Positions 1-7,722 of a DNA stretch of 15,019 nt are shown piece by piece (position 1 is the stretch's first letter; every line of letters begins with the position of its first letter). A program made the position numbers and the translations under genes. The stretch spans positions 1-15,019 of the forward strand of contig CAMOUK010000030.1 of NCBI GenBank assembly GCA_946626535.1, given 5' to 3'. This stretch comes from an uncultured Caryophanales bacterium (GTDB lineage: Bacteria > Bacillota_I > Bacilli_A > Acholeplasmatales > Anaeroplasmataceae). The notes under the pieces were generated by a model that saw only the letters and a program-made list of their open reading frames with translations, was not told the origin of the DNA and ran no database searches.

Positions 1-2
1 CT

Positions 3-50
3 GACCTAGATTTAATTAAGAGATTAAATGCTGAACAACAAGAAAATTAA
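3..50 (+). CDS. C-terminal tail of an unidentified upstream gene (partial)
   Basis: From position 3 one + strand frame reads DLDLIKRLNAEQQEN and stops at TAA 48-50; the other two + frames meet stops within the first ten bases. The tail is charged and helix-like, as many C-termini are, and a terminator hairpin begins seven bases after the stop. This is where a + strand gene converging on rarA should end. Fifteen codons are too few to identify a family, so the product is unknown and the call rests on the open frame and the terminator position. Confidence 0.5.
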   Translation, partial: DLDLIKRLNAEQQEN

Positions 51-57
51 GATAAAG

Positions 58-81
58 AAAAGACCTCTAATGAGGTCTTTT
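58..81. terminator. Bidirectional intrinsic terminator between the upstream gene and rarA
   Basis: A perfect 10-bp stem (AAAAGACCTC with GAGGTCTTTT) encloses the loop TAAT. The A-run on one side and T-run on the other give a U-tract in both directions, so one hairpin can end both convergent transcripts. The rarA stop codon (80-82, minus strand) lies at its edge. Confidence 0.85.
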
Positions 82-1288
82 AATTTGCTTCCTTTAATTT
101 TTTTAAATATTCTTTAATTGCTCTTTCATATGAGCCAGTATCCTTTGGATTATAATATGTTTTACCTAATAGCTCATCAGGCATATATTGCTGTTTAACA
201 TAATCATTTTTATAATCGTGAGGATATTTATATTCATATTTTCCACTTTTTAATTCTTTATTTAAAATATGAGGTGGTATTTTAAATGATGTTAATTCAT
301 CTAAGTCAGCAATAGCATCATTTATCGCAACATAAGTAGAATTAGATTTTGGTGAACAAGCAAGCTCAACAACGGCATATGCTAAAGGTAATCTTGCCTC
401 TGGCATTCCAAGGCTCATTGCTGCTTGACATGCTGCATAAACTCTAGGACCAGCATTTGGATTTCCAAGACCAATATCTTCATATGCTAGACACATCAAT
501 CTTCTTGTTATAAAATCTAAATCCTCAGTCTTTAATAGTCTTGCAAGATAATGAAGACCGGCATCAGGATCAGAGCCTCTAATTGATTTAATCATGGCAG
601 ATGCTACATCGTAGAAGTTTTCGCCCTTTTCATCAATTAGGAAGGCTTTTTTACCAATTAATGCTTTAGCATTATCTAAATTTATTTCATCTAATAAATT
701 TGTTTCCTCAAGCATATTTAAAGCTGTTCTAATCTCACCAGCAGAGCATACTGCTATATAGTCTAAAACATCATCTGGAGTAGCCTTTAGGTTTTCCTTT
801 TTTATGACATTTTTTAGAAGAAGAATAATATCTTCTTTTTTTATTTCATTCATTCTATAAACATGACATCTAGATCTTACAGCGGGATTAATTGAACGAT
901 ATGGATTTTCTGTAGTTAATCCAATTACGATTAATGAACCATTTTCCATAAATGGTAGTAAGAAATCTTGAACATCCTTTTTCATTCTATGAATCTCATC
1001 GATGATGCATAAAGTTTCTGGATAATATTTAGTTGAATCAGCAATATCCTTTAATTTGGCCTTAGGGTCAGTAGAAGCATTAAATGAAAAACAAGATAGT
1101 GGATAATTTTTAGAAATTATTTCAGCAATTGATGTTTTTCCACAGCCGGCAGAGCCATATAAAATTAGTGAAAAAAGCTTATTTTGTTCAAGCATTTTTC
1201 TAATTACACCTGATTTTCCACATAGGTGATCTTGACCAACAATATCATCTAAAGTCTGTGGTCTCATTCTATAAGCTAATGGTTTCAT
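80..1288 (-). CDS. rarA: Replication-associated recombination protein RarA (MgsA), AAA+ ATPase
   Basis: A 402-residue AAA+ ATPase of the RarA/MgsA/WRNIP1 family, a relative of clamp-loader subunits that acts at stalled or gapped replication forks. Visible motifs are Walker A GSAGCGKT (45-52), Walker B CIIDEIHR (94-101), sensor 1 GLTTENP (123-129), an arginine-finger region RSR (138-140) and sensor 2 GEIRTALN (185-192). The C-terminal helical tetramerisation domain fills about 230-395 and contains the hallmark YEDIGLGNP. Length matches the family (about 420). The Walker A is unusual: GSAGCGKT where most RarA proteins have GPPGTGKT, but the essential G-K-T is intact. The start is supported by the SD AGAAAGGA ten bases upstream of the ATG. 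The gene stands alone, divergent from apt and convergent with the gene at the window edge. Family assignment is firm; cellular role is from family knowledge. Confidence 0.95.
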   Translation of the reverse strand: MKPLAYRMRPQTLDDIVGQDHLCGKSGVIRKMLEQNKLFSLILYGSAGCGKTSIAEIISKNYPLSCFSFNASTDPKAKLKDIADSTKYYPETLCIIDEIHRMKKDVQDFLLPFMENGSLIVIGLTTENPYRSINPAVRSRCHVYRMNEIKKEDIILLLKNVIKKENLKATPDDVLDYIAVCSAGEIRTALNMLEETNLLDEINLDNAKALIGKKAFLIDEKGENFYDVASAMIKSIRGSDPDAGLHYLARLLKTEDLDFITRRLMCLAYEDIGLGNPNAGPRVYAACQAAMSLGMPEARLPLAYAVVELACSPKSNSTYVAINDAIADLDELTSFKIPPHILNKELKSGKYEYKYPHDYKNDYVKQQYMPDELLGKTYYNPKDTGSYERAIKEYLKKLKEAN

Positions 1289-1312
1289 TAAAAATCAATC
1301 CTTTCTTCATTA

Positions 1313-1321
1313 ATTTTATCA
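1313..1321 (-). promoter_or_regulatory. Probable rarA promoter: extended -10 within a palindrome
   Basis: Read on the minus strand, 1321-1313 is TGATAAAAT, an extended -10 (TGn followed by TAAAAT, five of six consensus). No good -35 is visible. A start near 1306 would leave a leader of about 18 bases. The -10 lies inside a perfect palindrome at 1312-1328 (AATTTTAT, C, ATAAAATT), so a repressor site is possible. Confidence 0.5.
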
Positions 1322-1342
1322 TAAAATTCAAAATAATAAATC

Positions 1343-1371
1343 TTTATTGCTATAAAATTTTATGTTATAAT
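1343..1371 (+). promoter_or_regulatory. Promoter of the apt-relA operon
   Basis: A perfect TATAAT at 1366-1371 is preceded by TG at 1363-1364, giving the extended -10 form TGTTATAAT. The best -35 with a 17-base spacer is TTTATT (1343-1348), which is weak, as expected when an extended -10 carries recognition. Transcription should start near 1378, immediately before the inverted repeat at 1380-1400. The spacer contains another palindrome, ATAAAATTTTAT (1352-1363). Confidence 0.7.
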
Positions 1372-1379
1372 ATTTCAAA

Positions 1380-1400
1380 GTGTTTAATTTTATTAAACAC
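1380..1400. promoter_or_regulatory. Perfect 9-3-9 inverted repeat in the apt leader (operator or 5' hairpin)
   Basis: Arm GTGTTTAAT (1380-1388), spacer TTT, and the exact complementary arm ATTAAACAC (1392-1400). It sits at about +2 to +23 of the predicted transcript, between the -10 and the SD at 1408-1415. It has no U-tract, so it is not a terminator. It could be a repressor operator or a stabilising 5' RNA hairpin; the sequence alone does not decide. Confidence 0.6.
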
Positions 1401-1422
1401 ATCTATAAGAGGTGGAATTTAT

Positions 1423-1944
1423 ATGAATTTAAAAGATTACATTACAACTATACCTGATTTCCCACAAAAAGGTATTATGTTTAGAGACATTACAAGCTTA
1501 ATGCAAAATGGTGAAGCATTTAGCTATGCTGTTAAGCAGCTTGCAGAATATGCTAAGGCTAAGGGGGCAACAGTTATTGTAGGTCCTGAGGCAAGAGGCT
1601 TTATGTTTGGCTGTCCAGTAGCTACTGAATTAAAGCTTGGCTTCGTTCCAGTTAGAAAGCCTGGTAAGCTTCCTAGAGCTTCAATATCAGAAGAATATGC
1701 TTTAGAGTATGGTACAAATACTTTATCAATTCACGCTGATGCTTTAAAGAAGGGCGATAAGGTTGTTATAGTTGATGACCTACTTGCAACAGGTGGTACA
1801 GCACTTGCTGGAGCTCACCTATGTGAAAGATTAGGCGCTGAGGTTGTAGGTATGGCCTTTGTAATTGATTTAAAGGATTTAAATGGAAGAAAACTATTAA
1901 AGGATTATGAGGTATTTTCACTTTTAGAATATGAAGGTGAATAA
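1423..1944 (+). CDS. apt: Adenine phosphoribosyltransferase
   Basis: A 173-residue cytoplasmic enzyme that converts adenine and PRPP to AMP and pyrophosphate (purine salvage). The type I PRTase fold is shown by the PRPP-binding motif VVIVDDLLATGGT (114-126), the GPEARGF segment (54-60) and RKPGKLP (78-84), all canonical for Apt rather than other PRTases. Length matches the family (170-183). The reading frame stays open upstream to 1258, but that part is antisense to rarA and has no family similarity. The ATG at 1423, preceded by AGAGGTGG (1408-1415) with a seven-base gap, gives the normal N-terminus with IPDFPQKGI(M)FRD. It is the first gene of the operon; apt directly before relA and dtd is a common Firmicutes order and links AMP supply with (p)ppGpp metabolism. 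Confidence 0.96.
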   Translation: MNLKDYITTIPDFPQKGIMFRDITSLMQNGEAFSYAVKQLAEYAKAKGATVIVGPEARGFMFGCPVATELKLGFVPVRKPGKLPRASISEEYALEYGTNTLSIHADALKKGDKVVIVDDLLATGGTALAGAHLCERLGAEVVGMAFVIDLKDLNGRKLLKDYEVFSLLEYEGE

Positions 1945-1958
1945 TTGGAGGATTAAAT

Positions 1959-4160
1959 ATGCAGGAAATTAAAGAAAATAATGCTCCTGTAAATTATGAT
2001 GATCTTTATAATTTAACTAAGGATTATATAAAGAAGGAGAGTTCTCAAAAATTAATAAGAAAGGCTTTTGATGTTGCATCAGAGCTTCATATTAATCAAT
2101 TTAGAAAAAGTGGTGAGCCATATATAGTTCATCCTTTTAATGTTGCCTGCATACTTGCCACACTACATGTTGGTCCTGCTACTATCGCAGCAGGTTTACT
2201 TCATGATGTAGTAGAAGATACTCCATATACCTATGAGGATGTTTTAAGAGAGTTTGGTAAGGATATTGCCGATATGGTTGAGGGTGTTACCAAATTAACT
2301 CAGCTACAATTCTCATCTTTAGAAGAAAAACAAGCAGAAAATCAACAGCATATGCTTCTTGCCATGGGTAAGGATATAAGAGTTATCGTTGTTAAACTTG
2401 CTGATAGATTACATAACATAAGAACACTTGGTGTATTACCAAAGGAAAAACAAGAGCGTATCGCTAAAGAAACATTAGATATTTATGCTCCACTTGCTCA
2501 CAAGCTCGGTATGTTTAGAATCAAGGCTGAGCTTGAGGATAGATGTTTAAAATATGTTGATAATACAATGTATAATAAAATAGCTACCCAAATTAAAAAT
2601 GATTCAAGTGTTAGATTACAAAATATCGATCATACGATTGATGAAATTAAAAAGATTTTAGAACCATATCATTTTGAATCATTTGAAATTAAAGGTAGAA
2701 TTAAAAATATCTATTCAATTTATAAAAAGATGGTTACTCAAAATAAGAGCTTTGAGGATATCTATGATGTACTTGCGATAAGAGTTATAGTTGGAACAAT
2801 AGCTGAATGCTATCAGGTATTAGGCTTAATACATGCTAACTATACCCCAGTTCCAAAAAGATTTAAGGATTATATAGCTGTTCCTAAGCCTAATATGTAT
2901 CAGTCACTTCATACAACTGTTATCTCAAATGACGGATTTACATTTGAGGTTCAAATTAGAACAGTTGAGATGGACAAGATTGCCGAATATGGTATCGCCG
3001 CTCACTGGGCATATAAGGAAAATGTTGAATATTCAAAGGAAAAGGAACAATTTGAAATTGCTTCTAAATTAAAATGGTATGGCGAGTTAATTAAATTTAG
3101 TGAGGAAGAAAAACCAGCTGAATCTAAAGAATATGTAGATACCATAAAAGAAGATATCCTACAAGCAAATGTATATGTATATACACCTACAGGTGAGGTT
3201 ATAGACCTACCTAAGGGTGCAACTCCACTTGATTTTGCTTATAAGATTCATACAAATATCGGTAATAAGACAGTAGGTGCTATGGTTAATAACCATATAG
3301 TTCCACTAGACTATGAATTACAAAATGGCGATATTATTTCAATTAAGACTAATAAGAATTCATTTGGTCCATCTGAAAACTGGCTAAAGATTGCTAAAAC
3401 AACTCATGCTAGACATAAGATAAAGAGCTTCTTAAATAAGCAAAATAGAGATGTTTTACTTGAACAAGGTAAGAAGGCTTTGGAAGATGAATTTAGAATT
3501 AGTAAGATAACTAATTATGATTTAAATGAGGAATTTGTTTCAAAGTTCAATAAGAATAATATTGATAATATCGAGGATTTATATTTAGAGATTGCTAAAG
3601 GCAACTTAAGTGTTAAAACTGTTGTTTCTAAATATGTTGGTGATGATAATAAAAATATTACTGAAGAAGCAATATCTAAGCAAATTGAAAGAAATCAAAG
3701 AATATTATCAACTAATTCAGAAACAGGTGTAGTAGTTGAGGGCTTAAAAAATCCACAGCTAAAGCTTGGAAGCTGCTGTAACCCAATACCTGGTGATCCA
3801 ATAGTTGGTTATGTGACTAAGGGCTTTGGTATTGTAGTACACCATATGAACTGTGTGAATATAAAGTCATTCCAAAGAGAAAGATTAATCAATTTGGAAT
3901 GGGCTTCAGATATTGATAGAAAATATCCAGTTTCAATTAAGATTTACGCAAAGAGTAGTATGAATTTATTACTTGAAATTATGAATTGTGTATCAGCTAA
4001 TAATATGTCAATATTATCAATTAATGCCAATTCAAATCCAAATTTAGAAACTGTAGTTAAATTAAAGGTAATGTGTGCTAATATCATCGAATTAGAGAAG
4101 ATGATTGTTAATATGAAAAAAATAAAATATGTATATAACATTGAAAGAGATAATCTATGA
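1959..4160 (+). CDS. relA: Bifunctional (p)ppGpp synthetase/hydrolase Rel
   Basis: A 733-residue full-length Rel, the ribosome-associated enzyme that makes (p)ppGpp from GTP/GDP and ATP on amino-acid starvation and hydrolyses it otherwise. Domains in order: HD hydrolase (about 35-185) with H58 and the intact HDxxED motif HDVVED (82-87); synthetase (about 235-355) with GRIKNIYSIYKKM, RFKD (301-304) and PNMYQSLH (311-318); TGS (about 400-465); helical region; conserved-cysteine domain with C606, C607, H629 and C632; ACT domain (about 655-730). RFKD, rather than the EFDD of synthetase-only RelA, plus an intact HD site mark it as bifunctional. The SD TTGGAGGA (1945-1952) is seven bases before the ATG. 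It follows apt by 14 bases and overlaps dtd by four (ATGA). Its TGA stop shows that TGA is not read as tryptophan. The symbol could equally be rel. Confidence 0.96.
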   Translation: MQEIKENNAPVNYDDLYNLTKDYIKKESSQKLIRKAFDVASELHINQFRKSGEPYIVHPFNVACILATLHVGPATIAAGLLHDVVEDTPYTYEDVLREFGKDIADMVEGVTKLTQLQFSSLEEKQAENQQHMLLAMGKDIRVIVVKLADRLHNIRTLGVLPKEKQERIAKETLDIYAPLAHKLGMFRIKAELEDRCLKYVDNTMYNKIATQIKNDSSVRLQNIDHTIDEIKKILEPYHFESFEIKGRIKNIYSIYKKMVTQNKSFEDIYDVLAIRVIVGTIAECYQVLGLIHANYTPVPKRFKDYIAVPKPNMYQSLHTTVISNDGFTFEVQIRTVEMDKIAEYGIAAHWAYKENVEYSKEKEQFEIASKLKWYGELIKFSEEEKPAESKEYVDTIKEDILQANVYVYTPTGEVIDLPKGATPLDFAYKIHTNIGNKTVGAMVNNHIVPLDYELQNGDIISIKTNKNSFGPSENWLKIAKTTHARHKIKSFLNKQNRDVLLEQGKKALEDEFRISKITNYDLNEEFVSKFNKNNIDNIEDLYLEIAKGNLSVKTVVSKYVGDDNKNITEEAISKQIERNQRILSTNSETGVVVEGLKNPQLKLGSCCNPIPGDPIVGYVTKGFGIVVHHMNCVNIKSFQRERLINLEWASDIDRKYPVSIKIYAKSSMNLLLEIMNCVSANNMSILSINANSNPNLETVVKLKVMCANIIELEKMIVNMKKIKYVYNIERDNL

Positions 4161-4603
4161 GATGTGTAGTACAAAGAGTTTTAAGAGCCTCTTGTGAGGT
4201 TGAAAATGAAATAGTTTCTAAGATTGACAATGGCTATATGGTCTTGGTTGGCTTAGAACAAAATGATACTATAGAAGAGGTAAAACTTCTAGCAAAAAAA
4301 ACAATTGGGCTTAGAGTTTTTTCTGATGAATTTGGAAAGATGAATCTAAGCATCAATGATGTTAAAGGTAAGATACTAGCTATATCACAATTCACTTTAT
4401 ATGCTGATTCAAAACATGGCAATAGACCATCATTTACTAACGCTATGAAATATGATTTAGCAAATGATTTATACGAGAAATATTGTGATATAATTAGTCA
4501 AGCTGGTATAGAGGTTAAAAAGGGCGTATTTGGCGCTGATATGAAGATTGAGTTGGTCAATGATGGACCAGTAACTATAATCTTAGATTCTAAAGAATTG
4601 TAG
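4157..4603 (+). CDS. dtd: D-aminoacyl-tRNA deacylase
   Basis: A 148-residue homodimeric enzyme that removes D-amino acids (and glycine from mischarged tRNA-Ala) from tRNA, a proofreading step in translation. The two active-site motifs are intact: SQFT (77-80, within SQFTLYAD) and NDGPVT (135-140, matching NxGPxT with the cross-subunit Gly-Pro). The N-terminus MRCVVQRVLRASCEV and the length are typical. The start codon overlaps the relA stop as ATGA, and only a weak purine run (AAAGAGA) precedes it, so translation is probably coupled to relA. The relA-dtd pairing is widespread in Firmicutes. High confidence. Confidence 0.96.
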   Translation: MRCVVQRVLRASCEVENEIVSKIDNGYMVLVGLEQNDTIEEVKLLAKKTIGLRVFSDEFGKMNLSINDVKGKILAISQFTLYADSKHGNRPSFTNAMKYDLANDLYEKYCDIISQAGIEVKKGVFGADMKIELVNDGPVTIILDSKEL

Positions 4604-4615
4604 GTGATTAGGGTG
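4602..4615 (+). promoter_or_regulatory. SD site deciding a GTG start for the large membrane-protein gene
   Basis: AGGTGAT (4602-4608) overlaps the dtd TAG stop and matches the anti-SD consensus AGGTGATC over seven bases. It sits with correct spacing before the GTG at 4613. The GTG at 4604 lies inside this SD and has none of its own. The ATG at 4628 has only AGGGTG (4610-4615) about 12 bases upstream. Confidence 0.5.
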
Positions 4616-6430
4616 TATTATTCATTTATGGATCAAAGATGCCAAACATTAAACGAATTAGGTTTATTGTTTCAGCAAAATTTTGATGCGGCAAAAGATA
4701 GTATATTTAAAAATACTAAGAAATTCATAAAGTTTGTAAAAAAATGTGATAAAAAATTAGCTAAAGAGGTTGTAGATGTAATTGTATCTACAAAATATAA
4801 GGGTAACGTTGTTACATTTTTAATCTTTATGTTTTGTGATGATCCTGTAGTTGTTATTAATGGTGTTAATCTAGATTTCAATCAATTTATCGAAATTGTT
4901 GGAAGAAATAGAGATAATGTAGCTATTAAGGCATTTATAGAGGATTTTGGTATTACTAAGACATATGCTAAATTAAATATTGATAAGAAGCTAGCTACAG
5001 ATTCTTATTTTATCGAAAAATCATTTGATGAGGATTTCACCTATAAGTATTTATCTTCATATCTAAAAATTGATTATACAGAAAACTTGAATGGTTATAT
5101 TTCAAATCTATTTATCTATGATGAAGAAAAATTTAGAAGAGCTTTAAAGATAGTTAAAAATGAAGGCTTCTTAATGACTCTAGCTCATAAAACTAATTTT
5201 AAATCAGTTTATGAGGCAACACATTCTTCATATCCAATATTTGAAATTTTAAAGCTATTAAGAGTTGAATTTGATGAAAATGATCTATTAAAGGTAGTAA
5301 ATGATTCTCATTTCTACTGGATGTTTGATAATTTTGATAAATATAATTATCATAAGAGTGTAAAAGATATTAAAGAATTCTATTTTAAACTTAAAAAGGA
5401 ATATCAAGGTAAGAAGAATAAAGATTTTGTTTATGAAATGGATGTTGCAGAAAAACTTTATAATGAATATCTATTATTCGTTGCTAAATATAAGGAAGGC
5501 TTAATAAAGGTTAATACTAAAAAATATGATGAAAGATTATATGTTTTAGATAAGCCTTATTGTGCAACATTCATCACAACAGATTATATGAAGACTCATC
5601 CTGTTAAGCTCGCAACAGCTGAGGTTGCAACTGAAGAGGAACATGTTGATATTGAATATGCTAAGGAAGTAAATTTAGAAACAGAAAGAGATAAAGAATT
5701 TGCTGTTGATGAAGAAGAGGTTGCTTTAGAGGAAGTAAAAACTTCAAATGAAATAACAAAAGAAGAAATTGCTAAATATAATAAGATATTTAGAAAACAA
5801 AAAAGATTTACTTCATTTGCTTTACTTGCTTCATTTTTCATTACTATTTTAACTGGACTGGCAGTAGCATTATATTTCCTACCAGAAAATATATTACAGC
5901 CAATTAGAGATATTTTAGCTAAAGCTAATTTAGTTTTATATCCTAAGAAGTTCCAAGATGATATTATCTATATTGGTGCTGTTGGTGGAGGCTTATTTGT
6001 TGCAATTATTTTAGATGTTATTATAAATACTAGAAGAACAAGAGCAAATGATAGACTATCCGACTATCTAAATTTAATGCAGAGTGAAAATGGTAAAGGT
6101 AAAAACACTGCTGCTAAACAAAAGAAATTAGAAAAGATTTTAAATGATATTGATGGTTATAAGAAAAAGATTTATAGACCTCAAATCATTTTAACTACTT
6201 TATTGATGATTATAGTAGCTACTATGCATGCTTGTGGCGTATATGTTTATATTAACTTCATTACAGAGGTATTCAGTAATGAAATGTATAAATATTTAGC
6301 CTTAGGTGTTCCTGCAGGTGTAGCACTTTTATACGGAATAATAAGAAGGAAAAAGGGTGCAATGACTATGCTATTTATTGATTTAATTGCTTATGGCGTA
6401 GCTGTTACATTCCTATATGTGCTAAAATGA
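4613..6430 (+). CDS. Uncharacterised membrane protein with a long soluble N-terminal part
   Basis: I do not recognise this family. From the GTG at 4613 it encodes 605 residues; the ATG at 4628 is an alternative start (600 residues). About 330 residues of soluble, mostly helical, lysine- and aspartate-rich sequence come first, with no signal peptide. Next is a strongly acidic linker (about 337-385, many Glu in runs such as EEE), then roughly five hydrophobic segments: about 400-423, 450-471, 523-549, 560-577 and 585-604. A basic coiled stretch (about 475-520, RRTRANDR and several KK) separates the second and third. This predicts a cytoplasmic domain of about 395 residues anchored by a C-terminal membrane domain. 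No catalytic motif, Walker box or metal site is evident. It begins inside the dtd stop region and overlaps rimO by four bases (ATGA), so it is co-translated with the (p)ppGpp and translation-quality genes. Confidence 0.85.
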   Translation: MYYSFMDQRCQTLNELGLLFQQNFDAAKDSIFKNTKKFIKFVKKCDKKLAKEVVDVIVSTKYKGNVVTFLIFMFCDDPVVVINGVNLDFNQFIEIVGRNRDNVAIKAFIEDFGITKTYAKLNIDKKLATDSYFIEKSFDEDFTYKYLSSYLKIDYTENLNGYISNLFIYDEEKFRRALKIVKNEGFLMTLAHKTNFKSVYEATHSSYPIFEILKLLRVEFDENDLLKVVNDSHFYWMFDNFDKYNYHKSVKDIKEFYFKLKKEYQGKKNKDFVYEMDVAEKLYNEYLLFVAKYKEGLIKVNTKKYDERLYVLDKPYCATFITTDYMKTHPVKLATAEVATEEEHVDIEYAKEVNLETERDKEFAVDEEEVALEEVKTSNEITKEEIAKYNKIFRKQKRFTSFALLASFFITILTGLAVALYFLPENILQPIRDILAKANLVLYPKKFQDDIIYIGAVGGGLFVAIILDVIINTRRTRANDRLSDYLNLMQSENGKGKNTAAKQKKLEKILNDIDGYKKKIYRPQIILTTLLMIIVATMHACGVYVYINFITEVFSNEMYKYLALGVPAGVALLYGIIRRKKGAMTMLFIDLIAYGVAVTFLYVLK

Positions 6431-7722
6431 AAATTTATATGGTGAGCCTTGGCTGTGCTAAAAATATGGTTGATTCAGAATTAGTGCTTGGAGCTTTAAA
6501 AAATCAATCAGAGGTTGTAGCAACTCCAGAAGAGGCAGATTTAATTATGGTAAATACTTGCGCTTTTATTGAGCCAGCAAGAAAAGAAGCTATCGATACA
6601 ATTTTAAGCTTAGTAGATTATAAGAAAAAAATTGTTGTTTTAGGCTGTCTTCCACAGCGCTATAAGGAAGAAATTAAAAATTTACTTCCTGAGGTTGATA
6701 GATTTATAACTATTGATGAATATTCAAATGTTGGAAATATAATTAATTCAGTAATGAATTCAGATTATAAATTTAATGAAATATCATTCTTAGATAGAAT
6801 CTATTCAACTCCAAGCTATATGCGTTATGTAAGAATTTCAGATGGCTGCTTAAATAGATGTGCATTCTGTGCTATTCCTCTAATTAGAGGAAGACTAAAA
6901 AGTAGAACAATTGAAGATATAGTTGAAGAGGTTAAATTAGCTGTAAGTGAAGGAGTATATGAAATTAATTTAGTTTCACAAGATACTACTAAATATGGCT
7001 TTGACGTTTATAAAAAATTAGCCTTAATAGATTTATTAAAAGAAATTGTTAAAATTGAAGGAGATTTTAAGGTAAGATTACTTTATTTATATCCTGATAT
7101 TGTAACAGATGAGCTAATAGATTTTATTAAGAATAATGATAAGATTATGCCTTATTTTGATATTCCTATTCAGCATTCAGAAGATAAAATCTTAAAGGCT
7201 ATGATAAGAAGAGGAAATAGGGAATATCTAGTTAATTTATTTAATAAGATTAAAAAAGAAATTCCTCACGCAATTTTACGTACAACATTAATTGTTGGTT
7301 TCCCTTATGAGGAGGAAGCTGATTTAGATAATATGATTTCATTTATTAAAGAAATTAAATTTGATAGACTTGGAGCCTTCACATTCTCACTAGAGGAAAA
7401 TACAAAGGCTTGTGATTATCCAAATGTAATTTCTAATGATGAAAAAAATAGAAGATATGAAAAGCTAATGAATGCCCAAAGGGAAGTTGCTTTAGAAAAA
7501 AATAAGGCTTTAGTTGGTAAAACATTAAAGGATTGTTTCATCATAGGCTATGATGAAGAATCATATTTTTATGTTGCTAGAAGCTACGCTTATGCTCCAG
7601 ATGAAATTGATGGAGTAATTTATGTAGCTGCAAAAGATGAGCTTAAATTAGGTCAAAGAGTTAATGTAAAAATTTTAGATTATGATGAATATACGTTAAC
7701 AGGTGAGCAAGTTGAAGATTAA
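6427..7722 (+). CDS. rimO: Ribosomal protein S12 methylthiotransferase RimO
   Basis: A 431-residue radical-SAM methylthiotransferase that adds a methylthio group to the conserved aspartate of ribosomal protein S12 (Asp88/89). The N-terminal UPF0004 domain holds cluster ligands C10 (SLGCAKNMVDSE, close to the RimO signature), C45 (NTCAF) and C74 (LGC). The radical-SAM core has C141-x3-C145-x2-C148 (GCLNRCAFCAIP), followed by IRGRLKSR. FDRLGAFTFSLEE (312-324) is typical of RimO rather than MiaB. A TRAM domain fills about 361-429. Length matches the family (about 440). Its ATG overlaps the TGA of the preceding gene and no SD is visible, so translation is probably coupled. The main alternative, MiaB, is made unlikely by the signatures named. 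Confidence 0.95.
   Translation: MKIYMVSLGCAKNMVDSELVLGALKNQSEVVATPEEADLIMVNTCAFIEPARKEAIDTILSLVDYKKKIVVLGCLPQRYKEEIKNLLPEVDRFITIDEYSNVGNIINSVMNSDYKFNEISFLDRIYSTPSYMRYVRISDGCLNRCAFCAIPLIRGRLKSRTIEDIVEEVKLAVSEGVYEINLVSQDTTKYGFDVYKKLALIDLLKEIVKIEGDFKVRLLYLYPDIVTDELIDFIKNNDKIMPYFDIPIQHSEDKILKAMIRRGNREYLVNLFNKIKKEIPHAILRTTLIVGFPYEEEADLDNMISFIKEIKFDRLGAFTFSLEENTKACDYPNVISNDEKNRRYEKLMNAQREVALEKNKALVGKTLKDCFIIGYDEESYFYVARSYAYAPDEIDGVIYVAAKDELKLGQRVNVKILDYDEYTLTGEQVED
7701..7714 (+). promoter_or_regulatory. SD site deciding a TTG start for trmL
   Basis: AGGTGA (7701-7706), inside the end of rimO, is five bases before TTG 7712. Starting there yields MKINVVLYHPEIPQ, the usual TrmL N-terminus. The GTG at 7703 lies within this SD and has no SD of its own. 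The pattern repeats the arrangement at 4602-4615. Confidence 0.55.

Noticed and set aside
1258..1422. Upstream in-frame extension of apt
   Set aside because: The extra 55 codons run antisense through the rarA start and through the promoter and leader elements. The ATG at 1423 has a good SD and gives the normal Apt N-terminus.
3944..4174. Minus-strand open frame opposite the end of relA
   Set aside because: It is a shadow of the relA ACT domain with low-complexity hydrophobic translation, no SD and no promoter.
4234..4881. Minus-strand open frames opposite dtd and the start of the large membrane-protein gene (4234-4422, 4672-4881)
   Set aside because: Short antisense frames within clear coding sequence, with no family resemblance.
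5596..5841. Minus-strand open frame rich in Ser and Thr
   Set aside because: It is the complement of the acidic Glu-rich linker of the membrane protein; the Ser/Thr bias is a direct result of that.
1959..6430. Possibility of the Mycoplasma code (TGA as Trp), suggested by low GC and Mollicutes-like style
   Set aside because: relA and the large membrane-protein gene both end at TGA exactly at their normal C-termini, within ATGA overlaps, and Trp codons in the window are TGG.
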